Both the position numbers and the translations under genes were made by a program. From Streptomyces actinomycinicus (GTDB taxonomy: Bacteria; Actinomycetota; Actinomycetes; Streptomycetales; Streptomycetaceae), in assembly GCF_016741775.1 (NCBI RefSeq), contig NZ_JAERRK010000001.1, forward strand, positions 310,001 through 374,000: a DNA stretch of 64,000 bases, written 5' to 3'. The notes beneath the pieces are model-generated. The model was not told the DNA's origin, made no database searches, and saw nothing but the letters and a program-made list of their open reading frames with translations. Of this stretch, positions 6,728 through 18,957 are shown one piece after another. Position 1 is the stretch's first letter; each line of letters opens with the position of its first letter.

Positions 6728-9295
6728 CTACCGGGCGTCCGCCGCCTGGGCCTTCAGCGCGCGTTCGATGCCCGAGCGGGACTCCGAGACGAGGCGGCGC
6801 AGGGCCGCGTTCGGCTCGGCCGAGGCCAGCCAGGTGTCCGTCTTGGCCAGGGTCTCCGCGGAGACCTGGACCGAGGGGAACAGGCCGACGGCGATCTGCT
6901 GGGCGATCTCGTGCGAGCGGGACTCCCAGACACCCTTGACGGCCTCGAAGTACTTGTCCGTGTACGGCGCGAGCAGCTCCCGCTGGTCGGTCTGCACGAA
7001 GCCGCCGATCACGGCCTCCTGCACGGCGTTGGGAAGCTTGTCGGAGTCGACGACCGACGCCCACGCCTCGGCCTTGGCCTCGGCGGTGGGCCGGGACGCG
7101 CGCGCGGTCGCCGCGTGCCGCTCACCGGCGGCCGTCTTGTCCCGCTCGTACTCGCCGGCGATCTCCGCCTCGTCGTACCGGCCGACGGCCGCGAGCCGCT
7201 GCACGAACGCCCAGCGCAGCTCGGTGTCGACGGCCAGGCCCTCGACGGTCTGGCTGCCGTCCAGCAGGGCCTCCAGCAGGTCCAGCTGCTCCGGGGTGCG
7301 GGCGGTGGCCGCGAACGCACGGGCCCAGGCCAGCTGGTGGTCGCTGCCCGGCTCGGCCGTGCGCAGGTGGGCCAGCGTGGCGTCGGTCCAGCGGGTCAGC
7401 AGGGACTCGCGGGCGGCCGGGTCGGCGTACAGGTCGATGGCCAGCTTGACCTGGCGGTGCAGGGACTGCACGACGCCGATGTCGGACTCCTTGCCGATGC
7501 CGGACAGGGCCAGCGCCAGGTAGTCGCGGGTGGCCAGTTCGGCGTCCCGCGTCATGTCCCAGGCCGAGGCCCAGCACAGGGCGCGCGGCAGCGACTCCGC
7601 GAAGTCGCCGAGGTGCTCGGTGACGGTCTTCAGCGACTCCTCGTCCAGCCGGACCTTGGCGTAGGAGAGGTCGTCGTCGTTGAGCAGGACCACGGCCGGG
7701 CGGCGCTTGCCGGTCAGCTGCGGCACGGCGGTCAGCTCGCCGTCGACGTCCAGCTCGATCCGGTCGGTGCGGACCAGCTTGCCGGAAGCGGCGTCCAGGT
7801 CGTACAGGCCGATCGCGATGCGGTGCGGGCGCAGTGTGGGCTCGCCCTGGGCGCCGGCGGGCAGGGCCGGGGCCTCCTGGCGGACGGCGAAGGAGGTGAC
7901 GACCCCGTCGGCGTCCGTGGCGATCTCCGGCCGCAGGATGTTGATGCCGGCCGTCTCCAGCCACTTCTTCGACCAGGTCTTCAGGTCACGGCCGGAGGTC
8001 TCCTCCAGCGCGCCCAGCAGGTCGGACAGGCGGGTGTTGCCGAAGGCGTGCCGCTTGAAGTAGGCCTGCACGCCCTTGAAGAACTCGTCCTCGCCGACGT
8101 AGGCGACGAGCTGCTTGAGCACGCTCGCGCCCTTGGCGTAGGTGATGCCGTCGAAGTTGACGAGGACGTCGTCCAGGTCGCGGATGTCCGCCATGATCGG
8201 GTGGGTGGACGGCAGCTGGTCCTGCCGGTACGCCCAGGTCTTCATCGAGTTGGCGAACGTGGTCCAGGCGTGCGGCCACTTCGAGCCGGGCGCCGCGGTC
8301 TGGCAGGCGATGGAGGTGTAGGTGGCGAACGACTCGTTCAGCCACAGGTCGTTCCACCACTCCATGGTGACCAGGTCGCCGAACCACATGTGGGCCAGCT
8401 CGTGCAGGATCGTCTCCGCGCGCACCTCGTACGCCGCGTCGGTCACCTTGGACCGGAAGACGTACTGGTCGCGGATGGTGACCGCGCCGGCGTTCTCCAT
8501 CGCGCCCGCGTTGAACTCGGGCACGAACAGCTGGTCGTACTTGGCGAACGGGTAGGCGAAGTCGAACTTCTCCTGGAACCAGTCGAAGCCCTGCCGGGTG
8601 ACCTCGAAGATCGCGTCCGAGTCCAGGAACTCCGCGAGCGAGGGCCGGCAGTAGATGCCGAGCGGCACGGACTGGCCGTCCTTCTCGTACACGCTGTGCA
8701 CCGAGTGGTACGGGCCGACGATCAGCGCGGTGATGTACGACGAGATCCGCGGGGTCGGCTCGAAGACCCACACGTTGTCCTGGGGCTCGGGGGTCGGCGA
8801 GTTGGAAATGACGGTCCAGCCCTCGGGCGCCTTCACGGTGAACTGGAAGGTGGCCTTCAGGTCGGGCTGCTCGAAGGAGGCGAAGACGCGGCGGGCGTCC
8901 GGCACCTCGAACTGGGTGTAGAGGTAGGCCTGCTCGTCCACGGGGTCGACGAAGCGGTGCAGTCCCTCGCCGGTGTTGGTGTAGGCGCAGTCCGCGACGA
9001 CCCGCAGGACGTTACGGCCCTGAAGCAGCCCCGGCAGCGCGATCCGCGAGTCCTTGAAGACGTCGGCGGGGTCCAGCTGGTCGCCGTTGAGCACCACCTC
9101 GTGGACGGCCGGCGCCACCAGGTCGATGAAGGACTCGGCGCTGCCGCGGGCGACGTCGAAGCGCACCGTGGTCACGGACCGGTAGGTACCGCCCTCCTGC
9201 GCGCCGGAGAGGTCGAGATCGATCTCGTACGAGTCAACGGTGAGCAGCTCTGCCCGCTGCTGTGCCTCTTCGCGAGTCAGGTTTGTGCCAGGCAC
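6728..9295 (-). CDS. pepN: aminopeptidase N (M1 zinc metallopeptidase)
   Basis: This 855-aa cytosolic M1 peptidase removes N-terminal residues from peptides. The exopeptidase motif GAMEN is at residues 264-268. The zinc site HELAH is at 298-302, with the third ligand Glu321 in the NES motif 19 residues later, the exact M1 spacing. The C-terminal half is the helical ERAP1-like domain. The GTG start at 9295 has GAGGAG 8 nt upstream. A paralogue with the same length and motifs lies at 27783-30365. The gene stands alone between two terminators. Confidence 0.95.
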   Translation of the reverse strand: MPGTNLTREEAQQRAELLTVDSYEIDLDLSGAQEGGTYRSVTTVRFDVARGSAESFIDLVAPAVHEVVLNGDQLDPADVFKDSRIALPGLLQGRNVLRVVADCAYTNTGEGLHRFVDPVDEQAYLYTQFEVPDARRVFASFEQPDLKATFQFTVKAPEGWTVISNSPTPEPQDNVWVFEPTPRISSYITALIVGPYHSVHSVYEKDGQSVPLGIYCRPSLAEFLDSDAIFEVTRQGFDWFQEKFDFAYPFAKYDQLFVPEFNAGAMENAGAVTIRDQYVFRSKVTDAAYEVRAETILHELAHMWFGDLVTMEWWNDLWLNESFATYTSIACQTAAPGSKWPHAWTTFANSMKTWAYRQDQLPSTHPIMADIRDLDDVLVNFDGITYAKGASVLKQLVAYVGEDEFFKGVQAYFKRHAFGNTRLSDLLGALEETSGRDLKTWSKKWLETAGINILRPEIATDADGVVTSFAVRQEAPALPAGAQGEPTLRPHRIAIGLYDLDAASGKLVRTDRIELDVDGELTAVPQLTGKRRPAVVLLNDDDLSYAKVRLDEESLKTVTEHLGDFAESLPRALCWASAWDMTRDAELATRDYLALALSGIGKESDIGVVQSLHRQVKLAIDLYADPAARESLLTRWTDATLAHLRTAEPGSDHQLAWARAFAATARTPEQLDLLEALLDGSQTVEGLAVDTELRWAFVQRLAAVGRYDEAEIAGEYERDKTAAGERHAATARASRPTAEAKAEAWASVVDSDKLPNAVQEAVIGGFVQTDQRELLAPYTDKYFEAVKGVWESRSHEIAQQIAVGLFPSVQVSAETLAKTDTWLASAEPNAALRRLVSESRSGIERALKAQAADAR

Positions 9296-9396
9296 GCGGT
9301 CATCTCCTCGTTATGTGTCGGTTGCGCCATCCTTCCATGGGATCCACACGTGACGCGATGTCCGGATCCCGACGGTGCCCGCACGGGCCCCGGCAC

Positions 9397-9434
9397 GCCA
9401 CCGCCGGACGGCTGGAAGACCGTCCGGCGGTGGC
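9397..9434 (-). terminator. terminator after the Gly-rich secreted peptide gene
   Basis: A perfect 15-bp stem (9397-9411 with 9420-9434) with an 8-base loop lies 43 bp past the stop codon of the minus-strand gene at 9477-9728. Confidence 0.75.
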
Positions 9435-9476
9435 TCAGGGGCTCAGCGGTCCACGACCGCGTTCAGCCGACCACGC

Positions 9477-9728
9477 TCAGCCGACCACGACCACCACGAC
9501 CCCACCGCCGAAGCCGAAGCCGTTGTTGAAGCCGAAGCCGTTGCCGAAGAAGTTGTTCCGGAAGCCGCCGCAGCCGTTCCAGCCGCCGCCCCAGCAACCA
9601 CCGTGAGACGGGACCTGGGCGGGAGTGGCCGCCGAGGCCGTACCTGCCGCGCCGAGCGCGGTGCCACTGGCCAGGACGATGCCGATCGCGGATGCTGCGA
9701 AGAGACGCCTCGCGCGTAGTGCTTTCAT
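9477..9728 (-). CDS. small secreted Gly/Asn/Phe-rich protein
   Basis: The 83-aa product begins with a clear Sec signal peptide (basic start, hydrophobic core, likely cleavage after GTASAA near residue 34). The mature part of about 50 residues is low-complexity: a Cys/Trp/Gly segment (HGGCWGGGWNGCGGF) with two Cys, then Asn-Gly-Phe repeats, then GGGVVVVVVG at the C-terminus. The RBS GGAAGGAAGG is strong. Such a composition suggests a surface or self-associating peptide, but no family function is known to me. It has its own terminator and a 300-bp upstream region. Confidence 0.75.
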   Translation of the reverse strand: MKALRARRLFAASAIGIVLASGTALGAAGTASAATPAQVPSHGGCWGGGWNGCGGFRNNFFGNGFGFNNGFGFGGGVVVVVVG

Positions 9729-10034
9729 GGGCCTACCTTCCTTCCACGCCCTCGCGGGGTTTCCGGTTCGGGGGCGATGGCCGCGGCCTCCGTGGGTACG
9801 GGCTTGGCGCGGTCTTAGCTGTTGCCGCGGGGGACGAGGGACAGGGCCTGCGCCGCGGGGGGCTTCTCAGCCCGCTGAGCAGGGCACTCGTCTGGCACCG
9901 GGCACACCGCCCGATCGCGGCCCTCATCCATCACGCTAGCGGCCGATCGTCGGCTCGGCATCTCGGACGGTGACGGCCGGGAACGCGAGGAGGGGCGGCC
10001 ACGTGATCGTGACCGCCCCTCCTGGCCGGGCGTG
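9729..10034. other. intergenic region upstream of the secreted peptide
   Basis: These 306 bp lie between two minus-strand genes. The right end holds the asd terminator (9989-10024). The rest presumably contains the promoter of the secreted peptide gene, but I see no convincing -35/-10 pair and no credible gene. Confidence 0.5.
9989..10024 (-). terminator. terminator after asd
   Basis: AGGAGGGGCGG (9989-9999) pairs perfectly with CCGCCCCTCCT (10014-10024), and the loop contains a further CACG/CGTG pair. It starts 11 bp past the asd stop codon. Confidence 0.82.
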
Positions 10035-13380
<3,346 letters not shown>

Positions 13381-13386
13381 ACCAGG

Positions 13387-13412
13387 GGCCGCCGTCGCGA
13401 ACGGGGGCGGCC
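13387..13412 (-). terminator. likely terminator after the sortase gene
   Basis: GGCCGCC (13387-13393) pairs with GGCGGCC (13406-13412) 8 bp past the sortase stop on the minus strand. The 7-bp stem is shorter than other terminators in this window, so this call is weaker. Confidence 0.5.
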
Positions 13413-13419
13413 GGCTACC

Positions 13420-14076
13420 TCACCGCTGTCTCACCGCGGTCAGCGACGCGTACACCACGACGTTGCCCAGGTAGCCGGTGCGCCTGGTGTAGCCGCCGCC
13501 GCAGGTGATCAGCCGGAGTTCGGGCCGGCCGGAACTGCCGTAGACCTTCTCGCTGGGGAACCCCTCCCTGTCGTACAGCTCGACGGCGCGGACGGCGAAC
13601 ACCGCTGTCCGCCGGTCCGCCCGGCTGATCTCGATGGTGGCGCCCTCGGTCAGGGCGCCGAGGTCGTAGAAGACCCCCGGGTCGCCGGCGGGGGTGTCCA
13701 CGTGCCCGGTGGCGACGGCGGTCCCCGCCGAGCCGGGCGTGGTGCCGTCCCCGTACCAGCCGGCGAGGCCGGGTTCCTCGGGCGGCGGAGTCCGCAGCGC
13801 ACCCTCCGCATCGAGGCCGACGCGCGTCATCGGGGCGTTCACGCCGATGGAGGCGATCCGGATCCGGACCGGCTCCGAGGGGGGCAGCGGACGGACCGTG
13901 GGGCCGGCGGGGTGCGCGGGACCCGGCAGGGCGTGAGCCGCCGACGGCCGCGGTGGCTCCTCCTTGTGCACCCCGCTGAACAGCAGCACCGCACCTGCCG
14001 TCAGCGCGCCGCCCACCACGAGCACTCCGGGGAGGAACGGATCCCGGGGAGTGCCGGTGCGGTGCCTGGGTGCCAT
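13420..14076 (-). CDS. class F sortase
   Basis: The 218-aa protein has an N-terminal signal anchor (GVLVVGGALTAGAVLLFSGV, about residues 16-35), a Pro-rich linker, and a sortase beta-barrel. The catalytic Cys lies in LRLITCGGG, the His in AVATGHVDTP, and an Arg follows in RRTGYLGNVVVYA. Sortases join surface proteins to peptidoglycan or to each other. Length and lack of extra domains fit class F, common in Actinobacteria. ATG 14076 has GGAGG 10 nt upstream. The gene lies 44 bp after a small surface protein gene on the same strand, but that neighbour has no LPxTG-like motif. Confidence 0.85.
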   Translation of the reverse strand: MAPRHRTGTPRDPFLPGVLVVGGALTAGAVLLFSGVHKEEPPRPSAAHALPGPAHPAGPTVRPLPPSEPVRIRIASIGVNAPMTRVGLDAEGALRTPPPEEPGLAGWYGDGTTPGSAGTAVATGHVDTPAGDPGVFYDLGALTEGATIEISRADRRTAVFAVRAVELYDREGFPSEKVYGSSGRPELRLITCGGGYTRRTGYLGNVVVYASLTAVRQR

Positions 14077-14120
14077 CGCGGTGGGGCCTCCGCTCTCACG
14101 GCGGGTGCGGATCAGGACGA

Positions 14121-14609
14121 TCAGGCGTGCTTGTCCTCGGGGCGGCGCCACAGCCAGACCGCACCGCCGGCGGCGGCCGTGACGAGCAGCCCGCCGCCCA
14201 GCGCGAGCGCGGTGCCCGAGCCGTCGGCGGGTCCGAAGCCGGCGTTGACCGAGCCGCTCGGCGACCGGCCGGTGACCTGGTACGTCTCCGTGACCTTGGT
14301 CAGTGGCGGACACTTCAGGGTGACCGTGTCGCTGCCCGGCCCGGCTCCTTCGGGGATCTGGAACTGGCCGGTGAGCACCCCCTCCTCGTCGCCTTCGAAG
14401 AGGTGGAAGTCCCCTGCCACCTCCGAGTTGCCCTTGCCGTAGTCCGCGTCGGGGTCGCAGGCACTCGTACTGACCGTGACCGTGGAACCCGGGGCGGCGT
14501 TCCACGGGTCGATGCTGACCTCCGAGTCGTCGGCGGCAGCGGCCGGGATCTGCAGTCCCAGGGCACCGAGAGCCAGGCCGATACCTGCACCCATGTGTCT
14601 GTAACGCAT
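14121..14609 (-). CDS. exported protein with C-terminal membrane anchor
   Basis: The 162-aa protein has an N-terminal signal peptide (GAGIGLALGALGLQIPAAAA), a mature domain with two Cys (SACDPDADYG and LKCPPLTKV), and a C-terminal hydrophobic helix followed by WRRPEDKHA. This signal-domain-helix-basic tail layout is that of a surface-anchored protein, and the sortase gene is 44 bp downstream in the same direction. However, I find no LPxTG, LAxTG or similar motif before the C-terminal helix, so it may simply be membrane-anchored. ATG 14609 has GGAGG 6 nt upstream. It is likely co-transcribed with the sortase. Confidence 0.72.
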   Translation of the reverse strand: MRYRHMGAGIGLALGALGLQIPAAAADDSEVSIDPWNAAPGSTVTVSTSACDPDADYGKGNSEVAGDFHLFEGDEEGVLTGQFQIPEGAGPGSDTVTLKCPPLTKVTETYQVTGRSPSGSVNAGFGPADGSGTALALGGGLLVTAAAGGAVWLWRRPEDKHA

Positions 14610-14949
14610 GCGAATCCTCCAACGGGACCGGTGTCCGGCCTGTCTGCGTGGCGTCTCTGCGGTGTTTACGCTCACGAGGCAATCGACAGACCGTCAGCTC
14701 CGCAACCTGACGGACCGCCACATGTGTCGGCCAGTCAGGTGTCACCGGGCCCCTCTTCCGTTCGCTTGCGCAGGTCACCGCCGCGAAGATCACCGGTACC
14801 GGTCACCCCGCCACCCGGGACCCATATCGGTGAAGGCCGGCCGATGCGCTCCCCCCGGTCCGGCACCGTCGCGGGCGTGGCCGCGCCGCCGACGGCAGGA
14901 GGGGCGGGCGTCCGTCTGGACACCCGCCCCTCCCGCTCGGATCACTCCG
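14610..14949. other. intergenic region between protease and surface-protein genes
   Basis: These 340 bp hold the protease terminator (14898-14933) and presumably the promoter of the surface protein-sortase pair. I see no further gene. The stretch 14641-14700 is less GC-rich than its surroundings, which fits a promoter, but no clean -35/-10 pair stands out. Confidence 0.5.
14898..14933 (-). terminator. terminator after the subtilisin-like protease gene
   Basis: GGAGGGGCGGG (14898-14908) pairs with CCCGCCCCTCC (14923-14933), extended by GTCC/GGAC around a GTCT loop. It lies 17 bp past the protease stop codon. The stem resembles the asd terminator. Confidence 0.82.
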
Positions 14950-17900
14950 TTACGGCGTGACCTTCTCGATCTTCACGCTGCCGCTGCCCGCGACCGTGCC
15001 GCGCGCGTTCACCAGCTGCACCCGGCCGAAGAACTCACGGCCGGCCGGAGCCTCCGCAGCGGCCGTGACCTGGCCGGACACCGTCGCCGACGCGCCCGTG
15101 CCGAGCTTGACCGGGGCCGAGCCGTCGACCGTGACGGAACCGAGCGTGGGGGAGAAGAACACGTCCCGGTAGTCGTAGTCGGTCGAGCCGGACGGGACCG
15201 AGTAGCCCACGACCTGGATGGTGTAGGTGCCGGCGGCCGGGGACGGCACCGAGACCGCCTCCTCCGAGTCACCGTCGGCGGACTGCGCGACCTGCTTGCC
15301 GCTCGCGTCGTACACCGTCAGATCGAGGTCGGCGGCCGTGTCGGAGACACCGCCGATCGCCACGTCCAGGGACTTGGCGCCGGCCGGGACCTCGACCGTG
15401 GTGGTCTGGGTCTCGCCCTGCTTGATCGCCGGGCGGGCCGACTTCGCGGAACCCAGCGGGCCGCCGACCAGCTTGCCGTCCAGCGCCGCGAACGTGTTGG
15501 TCACCTTCCAGGAGGCGGCGGCCGGGGTGCCCACCTTGACCTCGGGGACGGTCACGGTCTCCGGGTCGAAGGCCGCGCCGAGAACGGCGACGTCCAGCTT
15601 GTACGGGTTGTCCAGCAGCGGGGACGTGCGCCGGGCCTCGACCTCGACCTCCCAGACGCCGGGCTGCGGGTCGGCGTACGAGCGCACGTCGGGCTTGCAG
15701 CCGTTGCCGTCCAGGTAGTTGTTGTAGCAGTACGGGGTCGACGTGTTGTCGGACGGCACGCCGTACGGGTGGATGGCGATGAACCGGGTCTGGCTCTTGT
15801 CCTTCAGCCCGCCGATCGCGACCTCCAGCGACTTGGCGCCCTCGGGCACGGTCAGGAAGTACGACTGCGTGCTGTTGCGCTGCACCGAACCGGCCGCGGA
15901 GTAGGTGTAGTCCACCGGGGCCGCCACCACGACTGTGGAGAGGACCTGCTTGTCGATGCCCTCGGTCTTCGGGTCGTCGACCTCGAGGATCGCGCTCTTG
16001 AGGCCCGCGGACTCCGGGGCGGCCTGCACCTTGACGGTCACCGGCTGGTTCAGCGGCAGCTTCACCACGTCGTCGCCGACGATCCGGAACGTGTGCCCGG
16101 CGTTGTTCTCGAAGTGCAGCTCGTGCCGGACCGCCTTGTCCGGGCCGGACGTACGGGTGATGGTCACGTCGTACGTCTTCTTCTGGCCCGCCTTCAGACC
16201 GCCCTCGCGGTCGTACAGGCCGGTGCCGAAGCCCGGGGTCTTCAGGGCGTAGTCGATCGCGGTGTCGACCGGCGCCTTCACCGTGTAGTCGTGCGCGGTG
16301 GCGCCGTCCTTGACGGCGTCCCACGCGTCCACGACGTTGATGAGGCCCGCGCCCTCCTCGTACGCCTGCACACCCTTGATGTGGTCGGCGGTCGACATCA
16401 GGGCCGTGCGCAGCGTGGCGGGCGGCAGGTCGATGCCCTTCTGCTTCGCGGCGCTCAGCAGCAGCGCGGAGGCGCCGGCGGCCTGCGGGGACGCCATCGA
16501 GGTGCCCTGGAGCATCGAGTAGCCGGCCGGCAGCGAATAGCCCGCCTCGGCGACCGGGGAGCCCGGCAGCCAGGTCTGGGTGGTGTTGATCGCGGCGCCG
16601 GGCGCGGTCAGGGTCGGGGTGAAGCCGCCGTCCTCACGCGGGCCGCGCGAGGAGAAGGGCATCATCGCGTACTTCTTCTCCACGGCCGAGCCGTAGTTGG
16701 CCGCCCAGGTCTCCTTGGAGATGGCGGCGCCGACCGAGATCACCTTGTCGGCCAGACCCGGGTCACCGATGGTGTTGGCGCCGGGTCCGGAGTTGCCGGC
16801 GGAGATGACCAGCTGGACGCCGTAGGTGTCGATGAGCCGGGTGTACAGCTCGGCGCGCGCGTTGTTGCCGTCGTTGAGCGCCGGCAGGCCGCCGATCGAC
16901 ATGTTGACGATGTCGACGCCGCGCTTGGTGACGAGGTCGATCATGCCCTCGGTGAGGGCGACGTTGGTGCAGCCGCCGCTCCAGGTGCAGGCCCGCGACG
17001 AGACGAGCTTGGCACCCGGGGCCGCGCCGTTCATCCTGCCGCCGAACAGGCCGTTGGCGGCGGTGATGCCGGCGACGTGGGTGCCGTGCTCGGACTCGAT
17101 GACGCCGATGTTGACGTAGTCGGCCTTGGCGCCGGAGGAGTTGTAGACGACGTCCTTGCGGGTCTCGACCACGAACGGGACGCGCTCGGCGACGTCCGTC
17201 GAGGGGTCGTCGGTGCCGAAGTAGCCGACCTGGAAGTCGTCCTTGTAGGGCTTCATCGGCGTGTCGTCGGTGAAGTCCAGGTTGTCGTTCGTGTCGACGC
17301 GCACCGTGCCGGTGGCCGGGTCGTACAGCACGCCCCAGGCGTCGGTGGTGTCGCCGTCGCGGTTGAGGTCGCCCTTCTCGTCACCGCCGGCGGTGGCGGA
17401 CTCGTACATGTAGTTGAACTTGTACGAGCCCTCGGGCGCCGTGAACTTCTCGGTGCCCTGCGAGGCGGTGCTGATGGAGAAGGAGGGGCCGGAGACACCG
17501 GTGGTCATCCGCCGCCAGGTGCCGTCGCCGTCGGACACCGGGTCGGTGGCGGTCACCCAGTCGACGATCTTCCGCTCGCCGGTGCTGGTCTTCTGCAGCG
17601 CCGGGTGCCCGAGGTCGATGCCCGAGTCCAGGATGCCGATGGTGATGCCGCGGCCGTCCGCCTTCGGGTGGTCCTCGACGAAGTCGACGGCACCGGTCTC
17701 GAAGGACGGGTTGTACGGGTTCTCCGCCGGCGTGTTCTTGCCCGGGGCCGGGTAGGCGGCCTTGCCCGTCGCGGACTTGGCGCCGCCGGGCGCCGGGTCG
17801 TCGAGCGGGATCTCCTGCTTGAGGTCGATGGCCTGCACGGAGGACAGCTTCGCGGCGGCGGCGATGGCCGAGTCGGCCTTCGCGGTCGGGACGGTGGCCC

Positions 17901-18246
17901 GGACGTAGCCGAGCTTGTCGTCGGTACGGCCGACCAGGCCGCCCTTGACCGCGTCCAGCTCCCCGGCGACCTGCTCCGTCTTCCCGGGCGAGGTCGCGAT
18001 CATCATCGTGACGTTCTTGTCGCCGTCGGCCTTGGCGTCGGCGAGCAGGGCGGCGTCGTCCGAACCGAGCTTGTCGTCGGCGGACTTGACGCCGGCGTCG
18101 GCGGCCGGGGCGGGCGGCGTGTCCGCGGCGAGGGCCAGGGGTATCGGCCCCGCCGCGGAGAGTGCGGCCACGACACCCACGGCCACGGCTATGCGGGCCA
18201 GGCGTCTCGGGCCGGGTATGGGATCACGCTCGGGCGTGTGGGTCAT
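14950..18246 (-). CDS. secreted subtilisin-like serine protease (S8)
   Basis: This large 1,098-aa exoprotease has an N-terminal signal peptide (RRLARIAVAVGVVAALSAAG), then a pro-region. The S8 catalytic domain has its triad at Asp207 (GILDSGIDLGHP), His387 (SEHGTHVAG) and Ser583 (GTSMASPQAAG). The long insert between Asp and His (about 180 residues) suggests a calcium- or Asp-rich insertion. The C-terminal 450 residues are beta-rich and include a PPC-like module (TAADLDLTVYDASGKQVAQS). ATG 18246 is preferred to ATG 18252 because GAGGG then stands 6 nt upstream. It is monocistronic. A nutrient-scavenging role is likely; specificity is unknown. Confidence 0.92.
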   Translation of the reverse strand: MTHTPERDPIPGPRRLARIAVAVGVVAALSAAGPIPLALAADTPPAPAADAGVKSADDKLGSDDAALLADAKADGDKNVTMMIATSPGKTEQVAGELDAVKGGLVGRTDDKLGYVRATVPTAKADSAIAAAAKLSSVQAIDLKQEIPLDDPAPGGAKSATGKAAYPAPGKNTPAENPYNPSFETGAVDFVEDHPKADGRGITIGILDSGIDLGHPALQKTSTGERKIVDWVTATDPVSDGDGTWRRMTTGVSGPSFSISTASQGTEKFTAPEGSYKFNYMYESATAGGDEKGDLNRDGDTTDAWGVLYDPATGTVRVDTNDNLDFTDDTPMKPYKDDFQVGYFGTDDPSTDVAERVPFVVETRKDVVYNSSGAKADYVNIGVIESEHGTHVAGITAANGLFGGRMNGAAPGAKLVSSRACTWSGGCTNVALTEGMIDLVTKRGVDIVNMSIGGLPALNDGNNARAELYTRLIDTYGVQLVISAGNSGPGANTIGDPGLADKVISVGAAISKETWAANYGSAVEKKYAMMPFSSRGPREDGGFTPTLTAPGAAINTTQTWLPGSPVAEAGYSLPAGYSMLQGTSMASPQAAGASALLLSAAKQKGIDLPPATLRTALMSTADHIKGVQAYEEGAGLINVVDAWDAVKDGATAHDYTVKAPVDTAIDYALKTPGFGTGLYDREGGLKAGQKKTYDVTITRTSGPDKAVRHELHFENNAGHTFRIVGDDVVKLPLNQPVTVKVQAAPESAGLKSAILEVDDPKTEGIDKQVLSTVVVAAPVDYTYSAAGSVQRNSTQSYFLTVPEGAKSLEVAIGGLKDKSQTRFIAIHPYGVPSDNTSTPYCYNNYLDGNGCKPDVRSYADPQPGVWEVEVEARRTSPLLDNPYKLDVAVLGAAFDPETVTVPEVKVGTPAAASWKVTNTFAALDGKLVGGPLGSAKSARPAIKQGETQTTTVEVPAGAKSLDVAIGGVSDTAADLDLTVYDASGKQVAQSADGDSEEAVSVPSPAAGTYTIQVVGYSVPSGSTDYDYRDVFFSPTLGSVTVDGSAPVKLGTGASATVSGQVTAAAEAPAGREFFGRVQLVNARGTVAGSGSVKIEKVTP

Positions 18247-18400
18247 CGGCATCCCTCAGGTAAAGGAACGAGCGGACGAGAGCGCTCAGCCTTACCCAAG
18301 GGCCCCCTCGCAGGGGACCGTTGACCGAATCGATATGAATGTATGGGGAAAACCCGCGATGGGATGTGAGCGGATACGGGCTGATCAGCCCCGAATGTGC

Positions 18401-18943
18401 TCAGTTCTCCTTGGAGCGGGCGTAATGCCGGGACGCCTTGGCCCGGTTGCCGCACGCGGCCATCGAGCACCAGCGGCGGGTGCCGTTCCGGGACGTGTCG
18501 AGGAAGTACAGGATGCAGGCGCCGCCGGCGCAGGTGCGGATCCGCTCCGGGGCCCGGGTGAGCAGCTCCAGGTAGTCACGGGCGGCCAGCCAGGCGGGGC
18601 CCCAGGCCGGGTCGGCGAACTCGGCCTCCTCGGCGGGGCCCGTGGCGGTCAGCCGGGCCCGGATCCGGCCGTGCGCCAGTACGGCGTCCACCAGTGGCAC
18701 CGCCCGCTCGTCCGCCCCGTCCACCGCGGCCTTGATCGCCTCGCGGGCCTCCCGCAGATGTCCGAGCACCTCCGGGCTCGCCGGGTGGGCCCCGGCCAGC
18801 CCGTTGCTCCCGAGCCACACCGCGAGGCCCTCCGGATCCGCGAGCAGGTCCTGGGTGACGCCCTCCTTGTTCCACCGGGTGTTGAGCAGGTCCAGCGCGA
18901 GGGGCTCACCGGTGAGCGGGCGGGGGTCGCGGGTGGCGGACAT
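18401..18943 (-). CDS. CGNR zinc-finger / ABATE-domain regulator
   Basis: The 180-aa protein has an N-terminal ABATE-like domain (GEPLALDLLNTRW near residue 12) and a C-terminal CGNR zinc finger: CAGGACILYFLDTS, then RWCSMAACGNRAKASRHYAR. The four zinc ligands and the CGNR signature are intact. Such proteins are probable DNA-binding regulators. ATG 18943 has AAGGAG about 6 nt upstream; the GTG at 18949 sits inside that site. The gene is divergent from the VOC gene, and repeated GTCTAAC boxes lie between the two starts, so it may control that operon and itself. Confidence 0.85.
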   Translation of the reverse strand: MSATRDPRPLTGEPLALDLLNTRWNKEGVTQDLLADPEGLAVWLGSNGLAGAHPASPEVLGHLREAREAIKAAVDGADERAVPLVDAVLAHGRIRARLTATGPAEEAEFADPAWGPAWLAARDYLELLTRAPERIRTCAGGACILYFLDTSRNGTRRWCSMAACGNRAKASRHYARSKEN

Positions 18944-18957
18944 GGGCACTCCTTCGC

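Noticed and set aside
6458-9529. A very long plus-strand open frame of over 1,000 codons opposite pepN
   Set aside because: It is the complement of a secure M1 peptidase gene. High G+C with G/C-rich third bases leaves antisense frames open; its composition (Gly/Val/Arg/Asp-rich, no domain) shows it is a shadow.
14608-18324. A plus-strand frame of over 1,200 codons opposite the subtilisin-like protease
   Set aside because: It is again antisense to a gene with a complete catalytic triad; there is no RBS and no recognisable domain.
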